This document shows positions 1 through 6,691 of a stretch of DNA of 8,485 bases, one piece after another. The notes below the pieces were generated by a model. The model did no database searches. It was not told where the DNA came from and worked only from the letters and a program-made list of their open reading frames with translations. This stretch comes from Acidobacteriota bacterium. GTDB lineage: Bacteria > Acidobacteriota > Thermoanaerobaculia > Multivoradales > JAHEKO01. A program made the translations under genes and the position numbers. The stretch covers positions 1-8,485 of the forward strand of contig JAUWSP010000094.1 of assembly GCA_030610025.1 (NCBI GenBank), written 5' to 3'. Numbering within the stretch: the first letter of the stretch is position 1; each line of letters begins with the position of its first letter.

Positions 1-29
1 GTCAAGGGCCCTGGCAAGCTGTGCGCGGA

Positions 30-1301
30 CTACCTCGGTTGGGGAATGTCCCAGCGCCGATAGTCGACATCCAAAACCGAAGTAGGAGTGTCGGTCAATA
101 AATAGACGGCCAGCATGCCGTCCGTGAAGTAGGGGTCACCGGTCAGGTTCCTTGCCGGCTCGTCGAAGGATGCCGGTGCTCCGCCATCCACATGGCCCCA
201 CGCCTCCAGTGCCTGCGAGTACATCAGATCTTGAGTCAGGTAGGCCCGAGTCTCATCGACGTCGGGGTCGATCTTGTGCGTGGTGAAGGTCGAGCTCTTG
301 GTGGTGAGCCGGGTGCCGATGTCCCGACTTATCTGGCCGATCATCACCGGCTTTCCTTCGAAGGTCACCGGCGCCAGCCAGAGTCGCAGGTGGTTGCGCT
401 CGTGGATGTTGTCTCGAGCCTTCTGCAGGGCAATGTCCTGAGACCGTCCGAAGAGGTAGAGAGGACTGATTGGGGCGTATCGGTAGCCGGTACCGAAGAT
501 CCCCGCCGCCGCCGTCTTGATGACCGAGCTGCCGCGCATCGATGCCGTCGGGGTCCAACCGGCGCGGATGAAGGCCGGCCAGATGGTCACATCCGTGCCG
601 ACCACTACGATGTTCAGCGGATCACCATTCGCGGTTTCCTTGGCGTTGGTCACACAGCACTGTTGCTCCGCGACCCAACGGCGAAGTCCCTCCTCGTCCA
701 GGTCGACGATGTCCTGGGCGGTGGGGAGCTGCTCCGGGTCGACTCGATGGAAGTCGGCCTTGAATCCGGGGACCTCCAACAGAAACCCGAAGTTCTCGAC
801 CTTCCCCTTTCCGAGGAGCGTCACCGACACCCACTTGGCACCCCGGTTCCGGTTCGTGAACACGAATCCTGAGCTGACGCTCTCGGGAGGCACCGAGAGG
901 AACATCTGCTGGCCGTCGAAGAACTGGTCGATCTCGTGGTTCGTCGACTTCGCCCACATTCGGTGGCTCTTCCAGGCGACCTCGAAGGCCGAGTAGTACT
1001 CCGCGTCCAGATCACGCGGCAGAAACCAGAGATGCTCCTGGCTCTTGTTCTCCACCTGGACCCAGACCGGTTGGATCTTCTTCTTGTACAGCTTGGAATC
1101 GAAGGCTAGCCTGGCCTCCTCCTGTGACAGCACGCTGACACTCACCGTCAGGTCGCCTTCGGTCTTGCTCTTCGAGCGCTCCAGGAACCCAACTTCCTCC
1201 AGTGGGACCGGCTGGAAGCTGGCACAACCCGTGCTGAGCACCAGGCCCAACAGGATCAGGAGCCCTCTTTCAAGATGATTGGCTGCTCGCTGGCGATTCA
1301 A
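30..1301 (-). CDS. Lipoprotein with LssY-type C-terminal domain, function unknown
   Basis: Predicted envelope lipoprotein of 424 residues from a TTG start at 1301, preceded six bases upstream by AGGG; the same frame reaches a GTG at 1328 that lacks any Shine-Dalgarno. The N-terminus has Arg residues, a hydrophobic run (LLILLGLVL) and a lipobox-like STGC, placing the acylated Cys at residue 26, followed by Ala and Ser, which fits outer-membrane sorting. A beta-rich segment (about 50-180) precedes a region (about 228-375) resembling the LssY C-terminal domain: DPLNIVVVG, an AGW motif, YRYAPISPLYLFGR, QDIALQKAR, HLRLWLAP, and THKIDPDVDETR. That domain is known from Legionella LssY and many uncharacterised proteins; its activity is not established. 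A Cys-Cys pair (residues 215-216) lies just before it. The gene diverges from rmuC and has no visible operon partner. Family call is by motif recall, not a search. Confidence 0.75.
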   Translation of the reverse strand: MNRQRAANHLERGLLILLGLVLSTGCASFQPVPLEEVGFLERSKSKTEGDLTVSVSVLSQEEARLAFDSKLYKKKIQPVWVQVENKSQEHLWFLPRDLDAEYYSAFEVAWKSHRMWAKSTNHEIDQFFDGQQMFLSVPPESVSSGFVFTNRNRGAKWVSVTLLGKGKVENFGFLLEVPGFKADFHRVDPEQLPTAQDIVDLDEEGLRRWVAEQQCCVTNAKETANGDPLNIVVVGTDVTIWPAFIRAGWTPTASMRGSSVIKTAAAGIFGTGYRYAPISPLYLFGRSQDIALQKARDNIHERNHLRLWLAPVTFEGKPVMIGQISRDIGTRLTTKSSTFTTHKIDPDVDETRAYLTQDLMYSQALEAWGHVDGGAPASFDEPARNLTGDPYFTDGMLAVYLLTDTPTSVLDVDYRRWDIPQPR

Positions 1302-1447
1302 GGCAATCCCTATTCTAGCTTCACCCACCGGGCTCTGAGATCCGCCTGCCTCGAGGGTCCAAGCAGCCCTGCCCCAGGGTAGTAAGATGGCGGTGTCCGA
1401 CGTTGTTGCGGCGCGATCCCTTTGCCCGATCTGTTTCGGTAGACAGA
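1302..1447. promoter_or_regulatory. Divergent upstream region, lipoprotein gene / rmuC
   Basis: This short region between two divergent starts must hold promoters for both genes. On the minus strand TAGAAT (1317-1312) matches a -10 box at five of six positions, and on the plus strand TAAGAT (1383-1388) matches at four of six, but neither has a recognisable -35 hexamer at the right distance. If the minus-strand box is real, transcription would begin near 1306 and favour the TTG start of the lipoprotein gene over the GTG at 1328. I see no clear operator dyad. Confidence 0.3.
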
Positions 1448-2818
1448 ATGACTTCTCTGAGCCTCCTTCCAGTCCTGCTGAGCTTCCTGGCGGGCACCAT
1501 TGTCGGGGCCGCCATCGCCTTTCTGCTCAAGGCGGGCAGAGGCCAGAAAGAGCTCCTCGACGCTACCGGCCAACTCTCAGCGTCTCGAGCTGCGGCACAG
1601 ATCGAGACGAGCCGGCGGGAAGAGCTCGAGGCCCAACTCGAAGAAGCACGGTCCGGCCTGACCGAGCTCGGAAGTCAGGTGGCAGTCGCCCAGGAGCGAG
1701 AGGTCAAGGCGGAGCAGCTCATCGCCGAGCTCAAGACGTTCGGTGAGCGGTCCAAGAAGGACCTCGAAGACAGCTTCAGGGCACTGGCGGCCGAGGCGCT
1801 GGCCGGGAGCAACCAGCAATTCTTGACCCTCGCACAGGAGCGGCTCAAGACCAGCGAAGAGCGGGGCCGAGCCGAGCTGGAGGAACGCAAGAAGGCGATC
1901 GAGACCTTGCTGAGCCCGCTCCGAGAGACCTTGGGGAAGCTCGACGAGAAGACTCTTCTGATCGAGAAGGCCCGGGTGGAGGCCTACTCCCGGATCGATC
2001 AGCAGGTACAGCTCCTGGCGCAGGCCACCCAGAACCTGCAGGACAAGACCACCTCTCTGGCCACGGCGCTCAGAAGCTCCCAGGTTCGTGGCCGCTGGGG
2101 GGAGATCGCCCTGCGCAACGTTGCCGAGCTGGCCGGCATGACCGAGCACTGCGACTTCGAGGAGCAGGCGACGATTGGTGACGGCAAGCGCCCGGACATG
2201 CTGGTCAATCTGCCCGGTGGCAGAAAGATCGCGGTCGATGCCAAGGCACCCCTGACCGACTATCTCGAGGCCACCGAAGCCACCGACGAAGCCTCGCGGG
2301 AGGCCGCTCTCGGCCGTCACGTCAAGGCGCTCAAGGGGCACATCAAGACCCTGGCCGACCGCAACTATGCCGCCACCATCGGCTCCGATCTCGACCTGGT
2401 GGTCCTCTTCCTCCCTGGCGACCCGTTCTTGAGCGCCGCCTTCTCCAAGGATCCCGACCTGCAGGTCGAGGCTCTGCGTTCGAAGGTGCTGATCGCCACG
2501 CCGACAACCCTCGTAGCGCTCTTGCGCACTGTGGCCATCTACTGGCAACAACGTTCGATGGCCGAGAACGCCGACGCCATCGCCGACGCCGCCCGCGAGC
2601 TCTACGATCGGGCCGCGAAGCTGGGTGTCGAGCTGGAGGGGGTCCGCAAGGGACTCAAGTCGGCTCTGGATGCCTACAACCGGGCGGTGGGCTCCTTCGA
2701 CCGACGGCTACTACCGATGGGGCGCAGACTCTCGGAGCTGAAGGTCTCGGAGCAGAGCAAGCGCGACCTCACCGCACCGCAGCCGATCGACGAGGAACCA
2801 CGCCGGATCAGCGAATAG
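1448..2818 (+). CDS. rmuC: DNA recombination protein RmuC
   Basis: RmuC family protein of 456 residues, close to the usual family length. In E. coli, RmuC limits inversion at short inverted repeats, and the family core is a restriction-endonuclease-like fold; the precise biochemical role is poorly defined. A single N-terminal membrane helix (residues about 5-27) is followed by a long Ala/Glu/Arg-rich coiled coil (about 40-205), then the RmuC domain (about 210-430). Diagnostic motifs are VRGRWGE (213-219), the block from PDMLVNLPGGRKIAVDAK (249-266) that holds the nuclease-like Asp and Lys, and LFLPGDPFLSAA near 320-331. The ATG at 1448 was chosen because it starts right at the membrane helix; the frame is open upstream to 1403, but that extension is Arg-rich and unlike the family. 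The Shine-Dalgarno is weak. Convergent with the methyltransferase gene downstream. Confidence 0.95.
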   Translation: MTSLSLLPVLLSFLAGTIVGAAIAFLLKAGRGQKELLDATGQLSASRAAAQIETSRREELEAQLEEARSGLTELGSQVAVAQEREVKAEQLIAELKTFGERSKKDLEDSFRALAAEALAGSNQQFLTLAQERLKTSEERGRAELEERKKAIETLLSPLRETLGKLDEKTLLIEKARVEAYSRIDQQVQLLAQATQNLQDKTTSLATALRSSQVRGRWGEIALRNVAELAGMTEHCDFEEQATIGDGKRPDMLVNLPGGRKIAVDAKAPLTDYLEATEATDEASREAALGRHVKALKGHIKTLADRNYAATIGSDLDLVVLFLPGDPFLSAAFSKDPDLQVEALRSKVLIATPTTLVALLRTVAIYWQQRSMAENADAIADAARELYDRAAKLGVELEGVRKGLKSALDAYNRAVGSFDRRLLPMGRRLSELKVSEQSKRDLTAPQPIDEEPRRISE

Positions 2819-2820
2819 AG

Positions 2821-2844
2821 GTCCTGGGGTCTTGGGGTCTTGGA
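2821..2844. repeat. Three tandem 8-bp units between convergent stops
   Basis: Three adjacent octamers, GTCCTGGG, GTCTTGGG and GTCTTGGA, fill most of the 38 bp between the rmuC and methyltransferase stop codons. They differ from one another at one or two positions. The run contains repeated GGGG tracts, with another GGGG at 2852-2855. I see no strong hairpin with a T-tract here, so this is not a standard intrinsic terminator. Confidence 0.6.
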
Positions 2845-2856
2845 ACCCTGAGGGGA

Positions 2857-3600
2857 TCAGCGGTCGCCGTCTTTGTGGCCTTCGACCTCGCCGATCATCG
2901 GAACAAAACGAACGGGAATGATCTCCCGCTGCTCGATTCCGTCGGCGGTCTTGGACACGACCAGTAGATCCTGGAAGAAGTTGCCGACGGGAATCACCAA
3001 CTTCCCACCGACCTTCAGCTGATCGATCAGGGGCTCCGGCACCCTGTCTGGAGCGGCCGTCACCATGATGCCGTCGAACGGGGCCGCCTCGGGCCATCCC
3101 TGGTATCCGTCGCCGATTCGAAAGTGGACGTTCGTGTAACCCAGATCGTCGAGAGTCCTCTGGGCCTTCTGCCCCAGCTCCTCGCGAATCTCGACCGTGT
3201 AGACATCCTTCACCAGTCGCGAGAGAACCGCGGCCTGGTACCCGGACCCTGTACCGATCTCCAGAACCCTCTCATCGCCATCGAGCTCGAGAAGCGAGGT
3301 CATCAGGGCCACGATGTAGGGCTGAGAAATCGTCTGACCCGAGCCGATGGACAGCGGGCCATCGGCGTAAGCCTGATCCCGCAGGGGCTCGGGCACGAAG
3401 ACGTGGCGAGGCACCTCCTCCATGGCGCCCAGGACCTTGCGCTCGGACACCCCGCGCCGCACGATCTGCTCCTCGACCATCGACCTTCGCTGGTCGAGAA
3501 AGGCGCTTGTCTGGGCCCAGAGTCTCATCGGTACGATGGCGAGCAGAAGAACGCCCACCACCCAAACTCTACGCCGGTTACCCGGATTGCGCCAGATCAC
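2857..3600 (-). CDS. pcm: Protein-L-isoaspartate O-methyltransferase, apparently exported
   Basis: PIMT family enzyme of 247 residues that uses S-adenosylmethionine to methylate isoaspartyl residues in damaged proteins, starting their repair. Family marks are MVEEQIVRRGVSERKVLGAM (42-61), VPRHVFVPEPLRDQAYAD, SIGSGQTISQP (84-94), the SAM-binding motif VLEIGTGSGYQ (112-122), and the C-terminal VRFVPMIGEVEG. The GTG at 3600 was chosen because a perfect GGAGG (3612-3608) sits seven bases upstream; no such site precedes other candidates. From this start the protein begins with a basic segment (RNPGNRRR), a hydrophobic stretch and LWAQ, which looks like a Sec signal peptide with cleavage near residue 29. 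The catalytic domain is complete without it. An internal ATG at 3480 (GAAGG three bases upstream) would give a cytosolic form starting at MVEEQ. The frame is open upstream to 3903. Confidence 0.93.
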   Translation of the reverse strand: MIWRNPGNRRRVWVVGVLLLAIVPMRLWAQTSAFLDQRRSMVEEQIVRRGVSERKVLGAMEEVPRHVFVPEPLRDQAYADGPLSIGSGQTISQPYIVALMTSLLELDGDERVLEIGTGSGYQAAVLSRLVKDVYTVEIREELGQKAQRTLDDLGYTNVHFRIGDGYQGWPEAAPFDGIMVTAAPDRVPEPLIDQLKVGGKLVIPVGNFFQDLLVVSKTADGIEQREIIPVRFVPMIGEVEGHKDGDR

Positions 3601-3607
3601 TGCATGA

Positions 3608-3612
3608 CCTCC
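3608..3612 (-). promoter_or_regulatory. Shine-Dalgarno of the isoaspartyl methyltransferase gene
   Basis: GGAGG read on the minus strand, seven bases before the GTG at 3600. It is the strongest ribosome-binding site near this gene and decides the start in favour of the version with the signal sequence. An ATG lies between the site and the GTG, but in another frame that stops after two codons. Confidence 0.7.
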
Positions 3613-3950
3613 GATTGGATAAGCCCTTCCACGTCGACCGAAACCTTCCACCGGTCCCCGGGCCGGCTTCCGCGTCGGAGCTCCCATGATATCCCGAGGA
3701 GGGGCTCCGATTCCGCCTTTTGAGCTCTCCCGCAGTGCCAACGCTCGCCGACCTCGGCTGCGGCGGTCGAGGTCGATGGTGTCCACGGTCGGTGACGTCA
3801 GGCTCATGTTCTCAGAGTCTCTCACTCGTCGGATGGCTCGCGGGTGCCTGGATTCGGTACTTCGGGCCTCATCACATCTCCAGTCACTCATCGTGACGTG
3901 CAATTGCCGAGCCAGCCGAGTCCCAACAAGCCTACGGGAGGGTGACTCGG

Positions 3951-3956
3951 TACAAT
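3951..3956 (+). promoter_or_regulatory. Possible -10 box of mtaB
   Basis: TACAAT matches the sigma-70 -10 consensus TATAAT at five of six positions. It ends nine bases before the mtaB ATG at 3966, so transcription would start almost at the start codon. No -35 hexamer is recognisable 16-18 bases upstream, and no extended -10 TG is in place, so the call is weak. Confidence 0.25.
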
Positions 3957-3965
3957 AGGCGGCCG

Positions 3966-5303
3966 ATGAGGGTCTACTTCACCAACCTGGGTTGCAAGCT
4001 CAACCAGGCCGAGCTCGAACAACTGGCGCGCCGATTTCGCAACGCGGGCTTCTCGATCGCCAGCGAGCTCTCCGAGGCCGAGCTGCACGTCGTCAATACC
4101 TGCACCGTCACGCATGTGGCCGCACGGGACTCTCGAAAGACGGCGCGCCGGGGCCGCCGACTGAACCCGGAGCTGCGAACGGTCTTGACAGGATGTTACG
4201 TCACGGCCGACCCCGAAGAGGCGGCGACCCTCGCCGGGGTCGATCTGGTGGTCGCCAACCCCGACAAAGAGGCATTGCTCGATAGCGTTCGTGACGCATT
4301 CCCCGATCGAGTACCCATCGCTCCACAATCGACCCGACTGCCCGTGCCCTTCGTGCCACTCGAGTTCGGAAACAGCCGAGCCCTGGTCAAGATCGAGGAC
4401 GGCTGCGATATGCCCTGTGCCTTCTGCATCATCCCGCTGACCCGGGGCAAGCAACACAGCCGACCGTTCGACACCGTCCTGCGGGAGGTCACCGACCTGA
4501 GCGGTGGAGGCTGCGGGGAAGTCGTCATCACCGGCGTTCAGATCTCCTCGTATCGATCTGGATCGAAACGCCTGTTCGATCTGGTCGAGCAGCTCCTGGT
4601 CTCCATGGATCAGAGCCGTCTCCGCCTGACCTCCATCGCACCCTGGCAGTTCGACAGGCGGCTCCTGGGCCTGTTCGAGGACTCCCGCCTCTGCCGTCAC
4701 CTCCACTTCTCACTTCAAAGCGGCTGCACGCAGACCTTGAAGCGAATGCGGCGGCCCTATGGCGCCAGAGCCTTCGAATCTCTGGTTGACGAGGTCAAGA
4801 GAGAGATTCCCGGAATCGCCATCACCACCGACGTGATCGTCGGCTTCCCTGGCGAGACGGACGAGGAGTTCGACGAGAGCCTCCGCTTCGTCGAACAATT
4901 GAACTTCGCACGGATTCATGCCTTTCCCTTCTCCTCTCGCCCAGGAACCGAGGCTGCTTCGCTGCCCGATCAGGTGCCTCATACCGTCAAACGACAGAGA
5001 ATGGCACGGATGCTGAAAGTCGCAGAGCAGTCCTCCACGCGGTTCGAGGGCCACCATCTCGGCTCCGAGGTCGAGGTGCTGTGGGAATCCTCCCGTGATG
5101 GACTGTGGCAGGGCACGACAGACAACTACATTCGGGTCCTGAAGGAGAGCGTGGAACCGCTCGCCAACCAATTGCGGCGGGAGAGGCTGCAGGAGGCGAC
5201 GGCCCGGGGAGTCCTGTGCCAGGCGACCGAGCCTGTTCAGGCGCCCTTCGAAAGCCAGCCGCCGACGCATTCGACCCACCGGCAGACGACTCTTTCAACC
5301 TGA
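3966..5303 (+). CDS. mtaB: tRNA t6A37 methylthiotransferase MtaB (radical SAM)
   Basis: MiaB-like methylthiotransferase of 445 residues. MtaB enzymes convert t6A at position 37 of ANN-decoding tRNAs to ms2t6A, using two 4Fe-4S clusters and S-adenosylmethionine. The N-terminal MTTase domain (1 to about 90) has its three cluster Cys at 10 (NLGCKLNQ), 46 (NTCTVT) and 77 (TGCYV). The radical SAM domain (about 138-335) has the CxxxCxxC motif at 147, 151 and 154, plus HLHFSLQSG and TTDVIVGFPGET. A TRAM-like segment (about 358-418) follows, then a Pro/Thr/Gln-rich tail of about 25 residues. NLGCKLNQ and the overall length favour MtaB over MiaB or RimO. ATG 3966 fits the family N-terminus; an in-frame GTG at 3942 sits directly on a GGGAGG and is less likely. 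Its probable operon partner starts 16 bp downstream. Confidence 0.92.
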   Translation: MRVYFTNLGCKLNQAELEQLARRFRNAGFSIASELSEAELHVVNTCTVTHVAARDSRKTARRGRRLNPELRTVLTGCYVTADPEEAATLAGVDLVVANPDKEALLDSVRDAFPDRVPIAPQSTRLPVPFVPLEFGNSRALVKIEDGCDMPCAFCIIPLTRGKQHSRPFDTVLREVTDLSGGGCGEVVITGVQISSYRSGSKRLFDLVEQLLVSMDQSRLRLTSIAPWQFDRRLLGLFEDSRLCRHLHFSLQSGCTQTLKRMRRPYGARAFESLVDEVKREIPGIAITTDVIVGFPGETDEEFDESLRFVEQLNFARIHAFPFSSRPGTEAASLPDQVPHTVKRQRMARMLKVAEQSSTRFEGHHLGSEVEVLWESSRDGLWQGTTDNYIRVLKESVEPLANQLRRERLQEATARGVLCQATEPVQAPFESQPPTHSTHRQTTLST

Positions 5304-5319
5304 TTCCCCGTGGAGACCT

Positions 5320-6675
5320 GTGGCCATTCGCAATCCCACCCTTGAGTCCGAATTCTTGAGCCTCGAAGCGATCTCCGATCGGATCGAGACCGTGTTGCTT
5401 CATTCGCCGGCCGACGAGACCGAGATCGTCTGGCTGGAGAAGCGCCGCGGGAAGAGTGGCAAACGAAACCGCCAGATCGAATCCCGGCTCAGCCGAGAGC
5501 GCACCATCATGGTTCGGGTGATCGACCGTCGCAGGGTCGGCAGTCACCGCACCGGTTTCGGCGAGATTGGAGAGCTGGAAAACAGCATCCGGATGGCGAT
5601 CGCACAATCCCGGAGTCGAGAGCCGCTGCGAGGGCTTCTGCACCTCCCGGCCGATGAGACGCCCACCCCGAAGATCGAAGGGCTCTGGGATCCGCAGATC
5701 GCACAGCTGGACCCGAAGCGCGCTGAACGCCTCATCCAGCCCTGGGCGAAGAGTCGCGGCACCCTGGATCTGCAATGGACTGCCGCGCACATCGCGGTGT
5801 TCAATACCCGGGGAGTTCGGCGCCAAGCAGCGGTAACCGCAGCCAGCGTCGAAGCTCGGATCGGACGCCGGCCGGGTGGCGGACGGGCGGCTTCGGCAGC
5901 TCGGAGCCTGGAACAACTGGCTATCGGTAGCGTCTTCGAGCGAGCCAAGCAGCGTCACGCCTCCGGACCGGAAGGAGACCTCGTGGCTGGGCCCCAACCT
6001 GTGGTTCTCTCGGCAGAGGCCACCGCCGGACTCTGCGACATCCTGAATCGGGTCGCTTTCTCCGCTGTCTCGTACTACCAAGGGAGCTCCTTTCTCCGCG
6101 AGCACCTCGATGTCCAGGTTTTCGATCGCGCCATCAACCTGCGGGACGATGCCACCAATGCGGCCGGCCTGCCGTTTCCCTTCGATCTGGAAGGGACCGC
6201 CAAACGACCCGTGGATCTGATATTGAAAGGGGCCCCGAAGACGCCCGCCCTGGATCAACGCCAGGCAGCGCTGCTGGGACTCACGGCGACAGCTCATGCA
6301 ATAGGCGGCAATGATGCCCGAGCCATGAACCTGTACCTGGCCCCCGGCGAAGCGTCGGAGAGCGAGCTGCTGAGGGCAGCCGAAGGTGGCCTATGGATCG
6401 GATGGCTGGACCAGGTGGAGTGCTTCGAGCCCTCGAGAGCCCAGATTCGAGCCCACGCTCGGGGGGTGCGCCGCATCAGCGAGGGCCAGCTCGCCGAAGG
6501 ATTACCCGACCTCATCTGGGAGGACAGCCTGCTACGCGCCTTTTCGAATCTGCTCGGCGTCGGTTCCGAGCCCGTCCTCAGAATCAGCCACGACGGAGTC
6601 CTCGGAGGCATCTCCACGCCGGCTCTGGCGATAGCCGACACCTCGAGCTTTCGACCACTCCTCGAGGAAATCTAA
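5320..6675 (+). CDS. TldD/PmbA family protein, PmbA (TldE)-like subunit
   Basis: Protein of 451 residues of the TldD/PmbA family, normal length. In E. coli, TldD and TldE (PmbA) form a heterodimeric protease that matures microcin B17 and degrades CcdA; TldD carries the zinc HExxxH site, TldE does not. Here VVLSAEATAGLCDIL (228-242) occupies the place of the TldD zinc motif and there is no HExxxH, so this is the TldE-like, probably non-catalytic, half. Other family marks are the N-terminal VRVIDRRRVGSHRTG (65-79), FNTRGVRRQAAVT (161-173), YYQGSSFLREHL (252-263), and VFDRAINLRDD followed by PFPFDLEGTAKRPVDLI (285-301). The C-terminal third is more diverged. GTG 5320 was chosen for GGAGA four bases upstream and a 16-bp gap from mtaB; TTG 5356 is a weaker alternative. 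No TldD gene is visible in the window. Confidence 0.85.
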   Translation: MAIRNPTLESEFLSLEAISDRIETVLLHSPADETEIVWLEKRRGKSGKRNRQIESRLSRERTIMVRVIDRRRVGSHRTGFGEIGELENSIRMAIAQSRSREPLRGLLHLPADETPTPKIEGLWDPQIAQLDPKRAERLIQPWAKSRGTLDLQWTAAHIAVFNTRGVRRQAAVTAASVEARIGRRPGGGRAASAARSLEQLAIGSVFERAKQRHASGPEGDLVAGPQPVVLSAEATAGLCDILNRVAFSAVSYYQGSSFLREHLDVQVFDRAINLRDDATNAAGLPFPFDLEGTAKRPVDLILKGAPKTPALDQRQAALLGLTATAHAIGGNDARAMNLYLAPGEASESELLRAAEGGLWIGWLDQVECFEPSRAQIRAHARGVRRISEGQLAEGLPDLIWEDSLLRAFSNLLGVGSEPVLRISHDGVLGGISTPALAIADTSSFRPLLEEI

Positions 6676-6691
6676 CGCGGCTCAGGCCGTG
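6676..6691. terminator. Small hairpin across convergent stop codons
   Basis: A six-pair stem (one G-U pair) with loop TCAG spans 6676-6691 and overlaps the 6-bp gap between the pmbA-like stop (6673-6675) and the phosphatase stop (6684-6682); the loop itself holds the phosphatase TGA. Read on the minus strand it is followed by TTAGATTTCC, a modest T-rich stretch, so it could be a weak intrinsic terminator for the phosphatase operon. On the plus strand no T-tract follows. Confidence 0.3.

Larger units (their letters stand above)
3601..3965. other. Intergenic region between divergent pcm and mtaB
   Basis: No convincing gene is visible in these 365 bp. The pcm frame stays open on the minus strand to 3903, but the encoded segment is Arg/Gly/Pro-rich, resembles nothing I recognise and lacks a good start site, so I treat it as chance or leader. 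No tRNA T-loop or other RNA gene signature was seen on either strand. Small symmetric elements are present: the palindrome TGACGTCA (3793-3800), a dyad GTCAC-5-GTGAC (3883-3897) and the palindrome GGAGCTCC (3677-3684). A -10-like TACAAT lies at 3951-3956, close to mtaB. The region should hold the promoters of both flanking genes. Confidence 0.5.

Noticed and set aside
1..29. Left edge of the window beyond the lipoprotein stop codon
   Set aside because: Only 29 bp; no start, stop pair or hairpin that can be interpreted.
192..872. A 226-codon plus-strand open frame across the lipoprotein gene
   Set aside because: Composition is Arg/Val/Asp shadow-like with no recognisable motif, whereas the minus strand has a lipobox and an LssY-type domain.
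1577..2551. A 324-codon minus-strand open frame antisense to rmuC
   Set aside because: Leu/Gly/Gln-rich shadow of the Ala/Glu-rich coiled-coil and core of RmuC; the plus-strand frame has clear family motifs.
3601..3965. Possible tRNA or small RNA in the gene-free stretch
   Set aside because: No T-loop consensus, no cloverleaf-compatible arms and no terminator-like hairpin with a T-tract on either strand.
3888..4706. A 272-codon minus-strand open frame antisense to the first half of mtaB
   Set aside because: It covers all six cluster-binding Cys codons of MtaB on the other strand and shows no family features itself.
4987..6297. A 436-codon minus-strand open frame antisense to the end of mtaB and most of the pmbA-like gene
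   Set aside because: It crosses two well-supported plus-strand genes, its product resembles no family, and it is the usual stop-poor shadow frame of GC-rich coding DNA.
2857..6675. Possible RiPP biosynthesis cluster: PIMT-type methyltransferase, radical SAM enzyme and TldE-like protease together
   Set aside because: The radical SAM protein has a full MTTase domain and MtaB motifs, the PIMT looks canonical, they are divergently transcribed, and I see no precursor peptide, leader-binding domain or transporter.
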